Assembly (NCBI RefSeq): GCF_001667735.1
Contig: NZ_LZJN01000156.1
Location: 1-64,000, forward strand
Source of the DNA: Mycobacterium sp. E183
Lineage (GTDB): Bacteria; Actinomycetota; Actinomycetes; Mycobacteriales; Mycobacteriaceae
DNA: 64,000 nt
Reading direction: 5' to 3'
Position 1 is the first letter of the stretch. Every line of letters begins with the position of its first letter. The translations under genes and the position numbers were made by a program. Below are positions 8,698 to 19,893 of the stretch, piece by piece. The notes below the pieces were generated by a model. The model was not told the DNA's origin. It ran no database searches and saw nothing but the letters and a program-made list of their open reading frames with translations.

Positions 8698-10002
8698 ATG
8701 CAGACCGGGACGGCCGCGACGCGGGACCTGGGCGCGGGCGCGCGCTGGTCCATCATGGTCGTATCGCTGGTGGCCACCGCGAGCTCCTTCCTCTTCATCA
8801 ATGGCGTCGCGTTCCTGATCCCGTCGCTGCAATCGGCGCGGGGAATCCCGCTCGACGAAGCCGGTCTGTTGTCCTCGATGCCCAGTTGGGGCATGGTCGT
8901 CACGCTGGTGCTGTGGGGTTACGTCCTGGACCGGGTGGGCGAGCGTCTGGTGATGGCCGCGGGTTCGGCGCTCACCGCCGTGGCGGCCTACGCCGCGGCC
9001 TCGGCGCATTCGATGGTGCTCATGGCGGTCTATTTGTTTCTCGGCGGCATGGCGGCCGCGAGCTGCAACACCGCCGGCGGGCGGCTGGTGTCGGCGTGGT
9101 TTCCGCCGCACCAACGCGGCCTCGCGATGGGCTTCCGCCAAACCGCGCAACCCCTCGGAATCGCCTTGGGAGCGCTGGTCATTCCCGAGCTGGCCGAGCA
9201 CGGGCCAAGTACGGGGCTCAGGTTCACGGCGTTGGCGTGCGCCCTGGGAGCGGCAGCCAGCGCGGTCGGCATCATCGACCCGCCGCGCAAGCCGCGGGAG
9301 AAAGCCACCGACACCGAACTCGCCAGCCCCTACCGAGGGTCGTTGACGCTGTGGCGAATTCACACGGTCGCCGGTCTGATGATGGTGCCGCAGACGGTGA
9401 CCGTCACGTTCATGCTGGTGTGGCTGATCAAGAATCTGAACTGGTCGGTCGCGGCCGCCGGCAGTCTGGTCACCCTCTCGCAGCTGCTGGGCGCCGTCGG
9501 CCGCGTCTTGGTGGGCCGCTGGTCCGACCGGATCGGTTCGCGAATGCGCCCGGTGCGCCTCATCGCGGGCGCGGCCGCCGTCACGCTGTTGCTGTTGGCC
9601 TGGGCCGATTTCCTGAATTCGAGCTATCAGGCGCCGCTGATGGTGGCCATCTCGGTGATCGCCGTGCTCGACAACGGGCTGGAGGCCACGGCCATCACCG
9701 AATTCGCCGGTCCGTTCTGGAGCGGGCGCGCCCTGGGCATCCAGAACACCACCCAGCGGGTGATGGCCGCCGCGGCGCCACCGCTATTCGGCGCCTTGAT
9801 CACCGCCGCGAAATATCCGAATGCGTGGATGTTGTGCGGACTGTTCCCAATGATCGCGGTGCCCCTGGTTCCCGCGCGCCTGCTCCCGCCCGGCCTGGAA
9901 ACTACAGCGCGGAAGCAATCCGTTCGCCGACTTCGGCGGTGGCGAGCCGTTCGCTCCCACGCGCTGCCAGGTAGGCCTCGACGGCCCGATCCACCCGGCT
10001 AG
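8698..10002 (+). CDS. MFS transporter (Rv2994-like), 3' end overlapping leuB
   Basis: A 434-residue major-facilitator protein with about twelve hydrophobic helices. The loop motif after helix 2 reads [11 protein letters not shown] and the cognate C-half loop reads [10 protein letters not shown], so both MFS pseudo-repeats are present. Substrate unknown. The start is uncertain (ATG 8698 or in-frame 8683); GGGG lies directly before 8698. Oddity: after the last helix (ending about LPARLLPPG) the frame continues 34 residues of Arg/Pro-rich sequence antisense to the end of leuB, giving a 101-base convergent overlap. This looks like read-through after loss of an earlier stop. Confidence 0.88.
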   Translation: MQTGTAATRDLGAGARWSIMVVSLVATASSFLFINGVAFLIPSLQSARGIPLDEAGLLSSMPSWGMVVTLVLWGYVLDRVGERLVMAAGSALTAVAAYAAASAHSMVLMAVYLFLGGMAAASCNTAGGRLVSAWFPPHQRGLAMGFRQTAQPLGIALGALVIPELAEHGPSTGLRFTALACALGAAASAVGIIDPPRKPREKATDTELASPYRGSLTLWRIHTVAGLMMVPQTVTVTFMLVWLIKNLNWSVAAAGSLVTLSQLLGAVGRVLVGRWSDRIGSRMRPVRLIAGAAAVTLLLLAWADFLNSSYQAPLMVAISVIAVLDNGLEATAITEFAGPFWSGRALGIQNTTQRVMAAAAPPLFGALITAAKYPNAWMLCGLFPMIAVPLVPARLLPPGLETTARKQSVRRLRRWRAVRSHALPGRPRRPDPPG

Positions 10003-10912
10003 CGGCATCGTCCTCGCCGATATGGGCGAGCAGCAACGCCACCGACATGATCGCCGCGGTCGGGTCGGCGATGCCCTGGCCCGCGATGTCCGGCGCGCTG
10101 CCGTGCACCGGCTCGAACATCGACGGGTTCGTCCGCGTGGCGTCGATATTCCCGCTGGCGGCCAACCCAATTCCGCCACACACCGCCGCCGCCAAGTCGG
10201 TGATGATGTCGCCGAACAGGTTGTCGGTGACGATCACGTCGAAGCGCCCTGGGTCGGTCACCATGAAGATGGTGGCGGCGTCGACGTGTTGGTACGCGAC
10301 TTCGACGTCGGGGTACTGCTCCCCGACCTCGGCCACGATGCGCGCCCACAGCTTGCCGGCGAACGTCAGCACGTTGGTCTTGTGCACCAGCGTCAGGTGC
10401 TTGCGCCGCCGCTGCGCGCGCTCGAATGCGTCGGCCACCACGCGGCGCACGCCGAAGGCGGTGTTCAGGCTCACCTCGGTGGCAACCTCGTTGGGCGTGC
10501 CGGTGCGGATGGCGCCGCCGGTGCCCGTGTAGGGACCCTCGGTCCCCTCACGCACGACCACGAAATCGATGTCGGGGTTTCCGGCGAGCGGGCTTGCCAC
10601 ACCGGGATACAGCCGGCCCGGGCGCAGGTTGACGTGATGATCGAGCTCAAACCGCAGGCGCAGCAACAGACCCCGCTCCAGCACGCCGCTGGGCACCGAC
10701 GGATCGCCGATCGCGCCGAGCAGGATGGCGTCGTGCTGGCGCAGTTCGGCGAGCACCGATTCCGGCAAGAGCTCACCGCTGGCGTGAAAACGCCGGGCGC
10801 CCAAGTCGTATTCGGTCTTCTGGACACCGGGCAGCACCGCGTCGAGCACCTTGAGGGCCTCGGCCGTCACTTCCGGCCCGATACCGTCGCCGCCGATGAC
10901 CGCCAACTTCAT
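9902..10912 (-). CDS. leuB: 3-isopropylmalate dehydrogenase
   Basis: LeuB oxidatively decarboxylates 3-isopropylmalate with NAD+ in leucine synthesis. The 336 residues are typical of actinobacterial LeuB. They include GGDGIGPEV at the N-terminus, and the metal/substrate signature [12 protein letters not shown] followed by [14 protein letters not shown] in the nucleotide-binding part. The ATG at 10912 ([10 protein letters not shown]) is chosen over an upstream GTG extension of basic, non-conserved residues. serA ends 37 bases upstream on the same strand, so serA-leuB are probably co-transcribed. Confidence 0.96.
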   Translation of the reverse strand: MKLAVIGGDGIGPEVTAEALKVLDAVLPGVQKTEYDLGARRFHASGELLPESVLAELRQHDAILLGAIGDPSVPSGVLERGLLLRLRFELDHHVNLRPGRLYPGVASPLAGNPDIDFVVVREGTEGPYTGTGGAIRTGTPNEVATEVSLNTAFGVRRVVADAFERAQRRRKHLTLVHKTNVLTFAGKLWARIVAEVGEQYPDVEVAYQHVDAATIFMVTDPGRFDVIVTDNLFGDIITDLAAAVCGGIGLAASGNIDATRTNPSMFEPVHGSAPDIAGQGIADPTAAIMSVALLLAHIGEDDAASRVDRAVEAYLAARGSERLATAEVGERIASAL

Positions 10913-10949
10913 TGCGCCGCTCCTCGTTCTGCATCGTCGACGGCGCGCT

Positions 10950-12536
10950 TCACGACAGATCAACCACCTCAAGCTTGTTGGCGCCCACCGCCGAACCGAT
11001 CTCCGATCGCACCTCGCTCGGCACGTCCCGGTCCAGCCGCAACAGGATCGTCGCGCCCGGGCCCTCGGCGTCCTCGGACAGCTGCGCGGCCTGGATGTTC
11101 ACACCGGCCGAGCCGAGCAGGGTGCCGATCTTGCCCAGCGCCCCGGGTTGGTCGACGTAGTTGATCACCAGGTTGGTGCCGCGAGCGCGCAAATCGAAGT
11201 TGCGGCCGTTGATCTGGACGATCTTCTCCACCAACTGCGGCCCGGACAGCGTGCCGGCCACGTTGACGGCGCTGCCGTCGGCGGCGACCGCGCGCACGTC
11301 GACGACGCTGCGGTGGTTCGGGCTCTCCGAGGCCGTGGTGAGCTCCGCGGTGACGCCGCGCTCGTCGGCCAGCGCCGGTGCGTTGACGAACGTGACCGGC
11401 CCCTCGACCACCGCCGAGAACAGTCCGCGCAGAGCCGAAAGCTTCAGCACCTCAACGTCTTCGGAGGCCAGCTCGCCGCGCACTTGCACCGACACCGAAA
11501 CGGGCGGCCCGGCGGACAACGAGGCGGCCAGCACGCCGAGCTTGCGCACCAGGTCCAGCCAGGGCGCCACCTCTTCGTTGACCACGCCGCCGCCGACGTT
11601 GACGGCGTCGGGAACGAATTCCCCGGCCAGCGCCAGTTTCACGCTTTCGGCTACGTCGGTGCCCGCCCGGTCCTGGGCCTCGGAAGTGGATGCGCCGAGG
11701 TGCGGGGTGACCACCACCTGCGGCAGCTCGAACAGCGGGCTGTCGGTGCACGGCTCTTTGGCGTAGACGTCGAGACCGGCCGCCCGGACGTGGCCGCTGC
11801 TCACCGCCTCGGCCAGCGCGGCCTCGTCGATCAGGCCGCCGCGGGCGGCGTTGACGATGATGACGCCCGGCTTGGTCTTGGCGAGCGCTTCCTTACCGAT
11901 GAGGCCCGCCGTCTCGGGCGTCTTCGGCAGGTGCACCGAGATGAAGTCGGCGCGGCCCAGCAGGTCGTCGAGGGGCAGCAGTTCGATGCCCAGCTGCGCG
12001 GCCCGCGCCGGCGAGACGTAGGGGTCGTAGGCGACGAGGTGGGTGCCGAAGGCCGTCAACCGCTGGGCGACCAACTGCCCGATCCGGCCTAGCCCCACCA
12101 CGCCGACCGTCTTGCCGAAGATTTCGGTGCCGTTGAACGAAGACCGCTTCCAGGTGTGCTCGCGCAGCGAGGCGTCGGCGGCCGGGATCTGCCGGGCGGC
12201 GGCCAAGAGCAGCGCCAGGGCGTGCTCGGCGGCACTGTGGATGTTCGAGGTGGGCGCGTTGACCACCAGCACGCCGCGCTCGGTCGCGGCGTCCACGTCG
12301 ACGTTGTCCAGCCCGACCCCGGCGCGGGCGACGATCTTCAGCTTGGGGGCCGCCGCCAGCACCTCGGCGTCCACCGTGGTGGCCGAGCGCACCAGCAGCG
12401 CGTCGGCCTCCGGCACCGCGGCCAGCAGCTTCTCCCGGTCCGGCCCGTCTACCCAGCGCACCTCGACCTGGTCTCCCAGGGCGGCGACAGTCGATTGGGC
12501 GAGTTTGTCGGCGATCAATACAACAGGCAGATTCAC
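10950..12536 (-). CDS. serA: D-3-phosphoglycerate dehydrogenase
   Basis: First enzyme of serine biosynthesis. At 528 residues it is the long type with substrate, NAD-binding, ASB (intervening) and C-terminal ACT domains. The NAD-binding loop is GVVGLGRIG; active-site stretches are [18 protein letters not shown] (Arg/Glu) and TPHLGAST (His). The last ~75 residues ([18 protein letters not shown]) form the serine-sensing ACT domain. Same length as M. tuberculosis SerA1. GTG start at 12536. leuB follows downstream. Confidence 0.96.
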   Translation of the reverse strand: MNLPVVLIADKLAQSTVAALGDQVEVRWVDGPDREKLLAAVPEADALLVRSATTVDAEVLAAAPKLKIVARAGVGLDNVDVDAATERGVLVVNAPTSNIHSAAEHALALLLAAARQIPAADASLREHTWKRSSFNGTEIFGKTVGVVGLGRIGQLVAQRLTAFGTHLVAYDPYVSPARAAQLGIELLPLDDLLGRADFISVHLPKTPETAGLIGKEALAKTKPGVIIVNAARGGLIDEAALAEAVSSGHVRAAGLDVYAKEPCTDSPLFELPQVVVTPHLGASTSEAQDRAGTDVAESVKLALAGEFVPDAVNVGGGVVNEEVAPWLDLVRKLGVLAASLSAGPPVSVSVQVRGELASEDVEVLKLSALRGLFSAVVEGPVTFVNAPALADERGVTAELTTASESPNHRSVVDVRAVAADGSAVNVAGTLSGPQLVEKIVQINGRNFDLRARGTNLVINYVDQPGALGKIGTLLGSAGVNIQAAQLSEDAEGPGATILLRLDRDVPSEVRSEIGSAVGANKLEVVDLS

Positions 12537-12643
12537 CCGGCCAGCCTAACGGCTGCGTTTGACGGGCCTCGACGGGCTCACCACTGCCGTAACCTGCACC
12601 GACGGCCGTTGGGCGCGGGCCGGCGAGGTCCTACGATGCGCTG

Positions 12644-13243
12644 ATGACCAAACTCGCGATCATCTACTATTCGGCCACCGGGCATAACACCGCGATGGCG
12701 CAACGCGTGGCCGCCGCGGCCGAGTCCGCCGGCGCCGAAGTCCGGCTGAGGCACGTCGCCGAGACCCGCGACCCGGAATCGTTCGCGCAGAACCCGGCCT
12801 GGACCGCGAATTACGAAGCAACCAAGGACCTTCCGGCGGCATCCGGTGAGGACATCGTCTGGGCCGACGCGGTGATCTTCGGTTCGCCGACCCGCTTCGG
12901 CTCTCCCGCTGCGCAATTGCGCAACTTCCTGGACTCGCTCGGCGGGCTGTGGGCCGAGGGCAAGCTCGCGGACAAGGTGTACGCGGGATTCACGTCGTCC
13001 AACACGCTGCACGGCGGTCAGGAAACCACCCTGCTGTCGCTATACATCACCCTGATGCATTTCGGCGGCATCATTGTGCCGCCCGGTTACACCGACCCGG
13101 TCAAGTTCGTCGACGGCAACCCGTACGGGGTGAGCCTGGTCTCCACCCACGACAACATTCACGAATTCGACGAGGCCACCGGGAACGCCCTGGACCACCT
13201 GGCCCGCCGCGTGGTCGAAACCGCCGGCCGGCTGGGTGCTTGA
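12644..13243 (+). CDS. WrbA-like flavodoxin-fold NAD(P)H:quinone oxidoreductase
   Basis: 199 residues with a flavodoxin fold: IIYYSATGHN is the FMN phosphate loop, FGSPTRFGSPAAQLRNFLD the second flavin loop, and FTSSNTLHGGQETTL the WrbA-type third loop. Such enzymes reduce quinones by two electrons and limit redox cycling. The gene stands alone, divergent from serA and convergent with ilvC. The M. tuberculosis neighbours I recall here (Rv2997-Rv3000, including lppY) are absent, so this position differs between species. ATG at 12644. Confidence 0.87.
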   Translation: MTKLAIIYYSATGHNTAMAQRVAAAAESAGAEVRLRHVAETRDPESFAQNPAWTANYEATKDLPAASGEDIVWADAVIFGSPTRFGSPAAQLRNFLDSLGGLWAEGKLADKVYAGFTSSNTLHGGQETTLLSLYITLMHFGGIIVPPGYTDPVKFVDGNPYGVSLVSTHDNIHEFDEATGNALDHLARRVVETAGRLGA

Positions 13244-13253
13244 GCGGCGCCCG

Positions 13254-13315
13254 CGCCGAGCGTGAAACTGTCGCGAGAATAAGCCAAGAAATTCGCAACA
13301 GCTTCACGCTCGGCG
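13254..13315. terminator. Imperfect hairpin between convergent wrbA-like gene and ilvC
   Basis: Perfect 13-base outer arms (CGCCGAGCGTGAA at 13254-13266, complement at 13303-13315) continue inward with mismatches (ACTGTCGCGA against TTCGCAACAG). It starts ten bases after the wrbA-like stop, so it probably ends that transcript and perhaps ilvC from the other side. The arm sequence is of a kind often seen dispersed in mycobacterial intergenic DNA. From 13316 to 13417 only short GCCGCCGGCAG repeats are visible. Confidence 0.6.
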
Positions 13316-13417
13316 GAGAGAGGACGCCGTAAACGGTCGCCGTGGTTTATGTCTCGCAGCCGCGGCAGGGCCGCCGGCAGCGGCAAGCCGCCGGCAGTCG
13401 GCAGCGCGGCCCGCCGG

Positions 13418-14953
<1,536 letters not shown>

Positions 14954-14954
<1 letters not shown>

Positions 14955-16822
14955 CAGGCGTGCCCTTCGCTCTCGTCGTCGAAGAGCGGGCGAATGCCGC
15001 GAGCGGCCTGGATCTCGTCGTTGCTGGTGCCCGCGGCGACCATCGGCCACACCTGCGCGTCGGCGCCGACGATGAAGTCGATCACCACGGGACGATCGGT
15101 GATCGCCCGGGCCGCGTTGATCACGTCCTCGACGTCTTCCTCACGCTCGCAACGCAATCCGACACAGCCCAGCGCCTCCGCGAGCTTCACGAAGTCGGGG
15201 ATGCGATGCGAGTGCGTGGCCAGGTCCGTCTGCGAATACCGCTCCTCGTAGAACAGCGTCTGCCACTGACGCACCATGCCCAGGTTGCCGTTGTTGATCA
15301 GCGCCACCTTGATCGGCACGCCTTCGATGGCGCAGGTGGCCAGCTCCTGATTGGTCATCTGGAAGCAGCCGTCGCCGTCGATGGCCCACACCTCGGCCTC
15401 CGGGCGAGCCATCTTGGCCCCCATGGCGGCCGGTATGGCGAACCCCATGGTGCCCAGCCCACCGGAGTTGATCCAGGTGCGCGGTTTCTCATACGAGATG
15501 AACTGCGCGGCCCACATTTGGTGCTGGCCCACCCCGGCGACGTACACCGCGTCGGGCCCGGCGATCTGGCCGAGCTTCTCGATGACGTATTCCGGGCCGA
15601 GACTGCCGTCGCTCTGCGGGTCGTAGCTCAGCGGGTAGGTGGACTGAACGCTGTCCAGATAGGCCCACCACTCCGTCATGTCGACGCTGCCGGGGATGTC
15701 GTAGTGCCGCAGCATCGCGATCAGGTCGGTGATGACCGCTTGGACGTCGCCGACGATCGGCACGTCGGCGTGGCGGTTCTTGCCGATCTCGGCCGGGTCG
15801 ATGTCGGCGTGAATGACTTTCGCCTCGGGCGCGAAGGTGTCGAGCTTCCCGGTCACCCGGTCGTCGAAGCGTGTGCCCAGGGCGATCAGCAGGTCGCTGC
15901 GCTGCAGCGCCGCCACCGCGGCGACGGTGCCGTGCATACCGGGCATGCCCATGTGCTGGCGGTGGCTGTCGGGGAACGCCCCGCGCGCCATCAGGGTGGT
16001 GACCACCGGGATGCCGGTCAGCTCGGCCAGCTCGCGCAGCTGCTCGGTCGCCTCCCCGCGGATGACGCCACCACCGACGTAGAGGACCGGCTTGCGGGCG
16101 TCGGCGATCAGCTTGGCGGCCTCGCGGATCTGCCGGTTGTGCGGCTTGGTGTTCGGCTTGTAGCCGGGCAGGTCCATGCGCGGCGGCCAGCTGAACGTGC
16201 ACTGCCCCTGCAGCACGTCTTTGGGGATGTCGACCAGCACCGTGCCGGGGCGGCCGGAGGACGCGATGTGGAACGCCTCGGCCATCACCTGCGGGATCTC
16301 GTCGCCGGAGCGGACCAGGAAGTTGTGCTTGGTGATCGGCATCGTGATGCCCGAGATGTCGGCTTCCTGGAAGGCGTCGGTGCCGATCAGCGTGCGACCG
16401 ACCTGACCGGTGATGGCGACGACGGGCACCGAGTCCATTTGGGCGTCGGCCAGCGGCGTGACCAGGTTGGTGGCGCCGGGGCCCGACGTCGCCATGCACA
16501 CCCCGACCTTGCCGGTGGCGTGGGCGTAGCCGCTCGCGGCGTGACCGGCGCCCTGCTCGTGCCGAACCAGCACGTGGCGAAGCTTTTTCGAGTCGAACAG
16601 CGGATCGTAAACCGGCAACACGGCGCCGCCGGGAATCCCGAAGATGACCTCGACGTCGAGCTCCTCCAGCGACCGGATCACCGACTGTGCGCCGGTAAGT
16701 TTCTCGGGCCCAACACGTTTCGGCTTCCGTGCGGGGGCGGCTGCCGGCGTTTCCGCCGCGTCCGTGGCGATGTCGGCGGCACGCTCCGGCTGGGTGGCGT
16801 GCTGCCTGGTGGGTGCGCTCAC
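14954..16822 (-). CDS. ilvB: Acetolactate synthase catalytic subunit
   Basis: ThDP- and FAD-dependent enzyme joining two pyruvates (or pyruvate and 2-ketobutyrate), the first common step of branched-chain synthesis. The 622 residues match M. tuberculosis IlvB1. After a ~40-residue Ala/Pro-rich leader come [12 protein letters not shown], the catalytic glutamate region [11 protein letters not shown], and the ThDP motif [12 protein letters not shown] running to NNGNLGM. GTG at 16822 follows AAGGAC. A 280-base leader with an attenuator precedes it. Confidence 0.97.
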
Positions 16823-16866
16823 TGTCTTTCGTCCTTATTCACTCTGGGAGTCTCGCTGGGGGCAAC

Positions 16867-16902
16867 AAAAAACCCCCGACAGCTCTTCTGCTGCACGAGG
16901 GT
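16867..16902 (-). terminator. Attenuator terminator in the ilvB leader
   Basis: On the minus strand, stem arms at 16903-16890 and 16883-16871 (AACCC..GCAGC against GCTGTCGGGGGTT) close a six-base loop and run into six Us (16872-16867), a classical intrinsic terminator 45 bases before ilvB. A ten-base segment just upstream (16904-16913) is perfectly complementary to 16950-16959, inside the leader-peptide gene. The RNA can therefore form alternative structures. Confidence 0.88.
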
Positions 16903-16943
16903 TGCGCGTTGGTCTGGATAGCTTCAAATGCCGAAGAGGCTAG

Positions 16944-16979
16944 TCAGGCACCAACGCGCCGACTAATTACTACGAGCAT
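16944..16979 (-). CDS. ilvB operon leader peptide (MLVVISRRVGA)
   Basis: An 11-codon frame, ATG at 16979 to TGA at 16944, encodes MLVVISRRVGA. Five of its eleven residues are Leu, Val or Ile, the products of the pathway, with Val-Val-Ile in a row. It lies 40 bases before an intrinsic terminator. Its CGC-GTT-GGT codons form one arm of a ten-base inverted repeat whose partner abuts the terminator stem. Ribosome stalling on charged-tRNA shortage would therefore change which hairpin forms. Attenuated ilvBNC leaders with similar peptides are known in Corynebacterium. Translation is inferred; no strong ribosome site is visible, so it may be leaderless. Confidence 0.85.
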   Translation of the reverse strand: MLVVISRRVGA

Positions 16980-17102
16980 CCCGGGCTGTCCGGCGGTATC
17001 CATAACGTCCGACGGTAGCCTTCGCACAGCTCAGCAGTCAAATCCGCGCCCCGTGGCCCGCGCACAGATCCGGCCCCCCGCGACGGGTGAAATGATGGTC
17101 GG

Positions 17103-17492
17103 GTGGCTACCGGTTCGTCTTCCCACACACCCGTCGTGATCAAGGTGTCCCCGATCGCGCACCTGGCCGTCGGGTTCTTCACCCTCGGGCTGCTGATCCC
17201 GGTGATGCTCTGGCCGCCCTCGGCGCCACTGCTGGTGATCCCCGTGCTGCTGTCGGCGCTGATCGTCCGGTTGCGGACCGTCGCCGACGATCGAGGCGTG
17301 ACGGTCCGCACGCTGCTGGGCAGCCAGACGGTGGACTGGGATGACATCGACGGGCTGCGCTTCCATCGGGGTTCCTGGGCACGCGCGCACCTCAAGAGCG
17401 GCGCGGAGGTGCGCCTGCCCGCGGTGACGTTCGCGACGCTGCCGCAGCTGACCGAGGCCAGCTCGGGACGGGTGCCCAACCCGTATCAGTGA
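17103..17492 (+). CDS. cfp6: Cfp6, PH-domain membrane-associated protein
   Basis: 129 residues resembling M. tuberculosis Rv3004 (low-molecular-weight antigen 6). Two hydrophobic segments (about 20-38 and 41-57) are followed by a bacterial PH-like domain (VRTLLGSQTVDWDDIDGLRF, then LKSGAEVRLPAV). Function unknown; a membrane-anchored small PH protein is what the sequence shows. GTG at 17103, divergent from ilvB and convergent with the doxX gene three bases away. Confidence 0.85.
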   Translation: MATGSSSHTPVVIKVSPIAHLAVGFFTLGLLIPVMLWPPSAPLLVIPVLLSALIVRLRTVADDRGVTVRTLLGSQTVDWDDIDGLRFHRGSWARAHLKSGAEVRLPAVTFATLPQLTEASSGRVPNPYQ

Positions 17493-17495
17493 CGG

Positions 17496-18350
17496 TCAGG
17501 CGATCGGGTTGACCCCGTTGAGCAGCACCCACACCGCGATGCCGGCGGCGATGCCGACCAGCAGCGCGACGAACGACCCGATGAAGGGCCGATGCGCCCA
17601 GCCCCGTCGCGCGTCGAGGCCGTAGCGGCCCGGCCCGCACAGGATCACCGCGACGGCCATCACGATCAGGCTGATCTGGTATTCGTGCCCGTCGGGCAGG
17701 AAGTACGTGAAGCTGTGCGGATGCGGCCGCGCGGTGATGGTGGCCAGCATGCCGTTGATCAGAAAGGCGAGCGCGCCGGCCGCGGCCACCGGGGTGAACA
17801 GGCCGAGCACCAGAAGAACGCCCGCGACGAGCTCGCCGCCGGCGCTGACGTAGGCCAGGATGTCGGCGTGCTGGTAGCCGACGTCGGACAGTGAGTTCTT
17901 GAACCCGCCCACGCCGGAGCCGCCCCACCAGCCGGTCAGCTTCTGCAACCCGTGGGCGGCCAGCACGACACCGAGCCCGACCCGCAAGATCAGCAAACCC
18001 AGGTGCTGGGTTCCACGGCGGCCCACTTCGTGCAGCCGGCCGTGGTGTTCGTCCGCGTCGATCTCGGCGGGCTCGGCCGCTGCGTGCCGCGATGCCTGCG
18101 GCTGGACGTAGGGCAACGGCTCCTGTTGGTCGAGCACGTTGTACCCCGCCGCGCTGGACCCGCCGACGTGGTCGCCCATGTAGGGGATGACGGTGGTGGT
18201 TCCGGTGGAGGGGTTGAAGTCGCCGGGGTAGCCGACGGGCGTCAGATCGTCTTCGGGGTCAACCACACGCGCCGTCGCGGGGCGACCTGGAGTTGGCTCC
18301 GGGGATTCGCCGGGCCGCTGCCAATGTCCGTCATTCGGTTGACTGGTCAC
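17496..18350 (-). CDS. DoxX-family membrane protein (Rv3005c-like)
   Basis: 284 residues. A ~115-residue hydrophilic N-terminus is followed by four membrane helices of the DoxX family (LLILRVGLGVVLAAHGLQKL, the FLINGMLATITA region, VALLVGIAAG at the end). The M. tuberculosis homologue Rv3005c has been reported as the DoxX member of a membrane oxidoreductase complex with SodA and SseA that protects against oxidative stress; the same role is inferred. The GTG at 18350 (MTSQPNDGHW) was chosen because the longer frame upstream lacks conservation. Convergent with cfp6. Confidence 0.85.
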   Translation of the reverse strand: MTSQPNDGHWQRPGESPEPTPGRPATARVVDPEDDLTPVGYPGDFNPSTGTTTVIPYMGDHVGGSSAAGYNVLDQQEPLPYVQPQASRHAAAEPAEIDADEHHGRLHEVGRRGTQHLGLLILRVGLGVVLAAHGLQKLTGWWGGSGVGGFKNSLSDVGYQHADILAYVSAGGELVAGVLLVLGLFTPVAAAGALAFLINGMLATITARPHPHSFTYFLPDGHEYQISLIVMAVAVILCGPGRYGLDARRGWAHRPFIGSFVALLVGIAAGIAVWVLLNGVNPIA

Positions 18351-18611
18351 GCGTGTCAGGGTAAGGGCATTTGCCGCCGAATTGGGGATTTGAGCGGCGC
18401 TTTCGCCAGGCAATCGGCGGTTTGCCCGCCGAACACGTCCAGATCGGCCTGAAAACGCCTCCCGCGGGCCGACGCAGGGCCCAATCCGGCCGCAAATCGG
18501 GGGCCAGGCGCCGCCCGTGGGCCGTTCCCGGGCGCGCTCGGATCGCGTCGCGCCGGGCGGGCAGCGCATGCGTGTGGCGGGGGCGGCCGCACTATCCGTA
18601 GCCTGTCGGTC
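18351..18611. other. Divergent intergenic region doxX / lppZ, no gene seen
   Basis: 261 bases between two divergent genes. I see no convincing short gene, no tRNA and no strong dyad. It should contain both promoters, but no clear -10/-35 pair can be singled out. Confidence 0.5.
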
Positions 18612-19733
18612 ATGCGATTAGGGCGCTCGGTTCGGTGCGGGTTCGCCGCGCTTTGCGCGGTGGTGCTCGTCGCGAGCGGCTGCGCACGATTCAACGACGC
18701 CCAGTCGCAGCCGTTCACCACCAACCCCGAACTCAAGCCCCAACCCAGTTCGACGCCTCCCCCACCGCCGCCGCTACCGCCCACGCCGTTCCCCAAGGCG
18801 TGCCCGGCTCCTGGCGTGATGCAGGGCTGCCTGGAGAGCACCAGCGGACTGATCATGGGTCCCGACAGCAAAACCGCGCTGGTCGCCGAGCGCACCACCG
18901 GCGCGGTCAAGGAGATCTCGGTGAGCGCCGAGCCGAAGGTGAAGATGGTCATCCCGGTCGACCCCTCCGGGGACGGCGGGCTGATGGACATCGTGCTGTC
19001 GCCGACCTACACGCAAGACCGGCTCATGTACGCCTACGTCAGCACGCCTACCGACAATCGGGTGATCCGGGTGGCCGACGGCGACATCCCGAAAGACATC
19101 CTGACCGGGATCCCCAAGGGCGCCACCGGGAACACCGGCGCGCTGATCTTCACCAGCCCCACCACGCTGGTCGTGATGACCGGCGATGCGGGTAACCCCG
19201 CGGCGGCGGCGGATCCCAAATCGCTGGCCGGCAAGGTGCTTCGCATCGAGCAGCCGACCACCATCGGTCAGGCCCCGCCGACGACGGCGCTGTCGGGCGT
19301 CGGCGCCGGCGGCGGCCTGTGCATCGACCCCGTCGACGGCTCGCTCTACGTCGCCGACCGCACGCCGACGGCGGATCGGTTGCAGCGCATCACCAAGACC
19401 TCCGAGGTCTCCACGGTGTGGACCTGGCCGGACAAGCCCGGCGTGGCCGGCTGCGCGGCAATGGACGGGACCGTGCTGGTCAACCTGATCAACACCAAGC
19501 TGACGGTCGCAGTGCGGCTGGCTCCCGCGACGGGTGCCGTCACCGGTGAACCCGACGTGGTCCGCAAGGACACCCACGCCCACGCGTGGGCGCTGCGGAT
19601 GTCCCCGGACGGAAACGTTTGGGGCGCAACCGTCAACAAGACCGCCGGCGACGCCGAGAAGCTCGACGACGTGGTGTTCCCGCTGTTCCCGCAGGGCGGC
19701 GGTTTCCCGCGCAACAACGACGACAAGACCTGA
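18612..19733 (+). CDS. lppZ: LppZ lipoprotein, beta-propeller (sorbosone dehydrogenase-like)
   Basis: 373 residues with a lipoprotein signal: basic start, hydrophobic core to residue 20, lipobox VASGC with Cys24 as the lipidation site. A proline-rich linker (about 45-60) precedes a propeller domain of the glucose/sorbosone dehydrogenase type (DGGLMDIVLSPTY, GNTGALIF, VDGSLYVADR). Extracytoplasmic; substrate unknown. Matches M. tuberculosis Rv3006. ATG at 18612. Confidence 0.9.
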   Translation: MRLGRSVRCGFAALCAVVLVASGCARFNDAQSQPFTTNPELKPQPSSTPPPPPPLPPTPFPKACPAPGVMQGCLESTSGLIMGPDSKTALVAERTTGAVKEISVSAEPKVKMVIPVDPSGDGGLMDIVLSPTYTQDRLMYAYVSTPTDNRVIRVADGDIPKDILTGIPKGATGNTGALIFTSPTTLVVMTGDAGNPAAAADPKSLAGKVLRIEQPTTIGQAPPTTALSGVGAGGGLCIDPVDGSLYVADRTPTADRLQRITKTSEVSTVWTWPDKPGVAGCAAMDGTVLVNLINTKLTVAVRLAPATGAVTGEPDVVRKDTHAHAWALRMSPDGNVWGATVNKTAGDAEKLDDVVFPLFPQGGGFPRNNDDKT

Positions 19734-19893
19734 TTGGGGCCTGCCGGAGCACGCCACAGCAGCCACATCCCTACCGGGGGCGAACCACCACATGATTCGG
19801 GAATTCGATATCGCGGGTGATATCGCGTTCGAGACTCGGCTAATGATGGGCTGAAGTCTCGCGCGTCCCGCCGAGTTGCTCCTGGTGGGCCGG
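19734..19893. other. Convergent gap lppZ / gatB, weak dyad only
   Basis: 160 bases with no gene. A seven-base dyad (CGATATC 19806-19812, GATATCG 19819-19825) is the only structure and might be a weak terminator. The two genes I recall here in M. tuberculosis (Rv3007c, Rv3008) are missing. Confidence 0.5.

Noticed and set aside
14960..16921. 653-codon open frame antisense to ilvB
   Set aside because: It mirrors the ilvB codon pattern; composition is unlike a protein and it also covers the ilvB leader.
18356..18991. Minus-strand frame across the doxX/lppZ gap
   Set aside because: It lies antisense to the lppZ signal peptide and Pro-rich linker and lacks any protein-like pattern.
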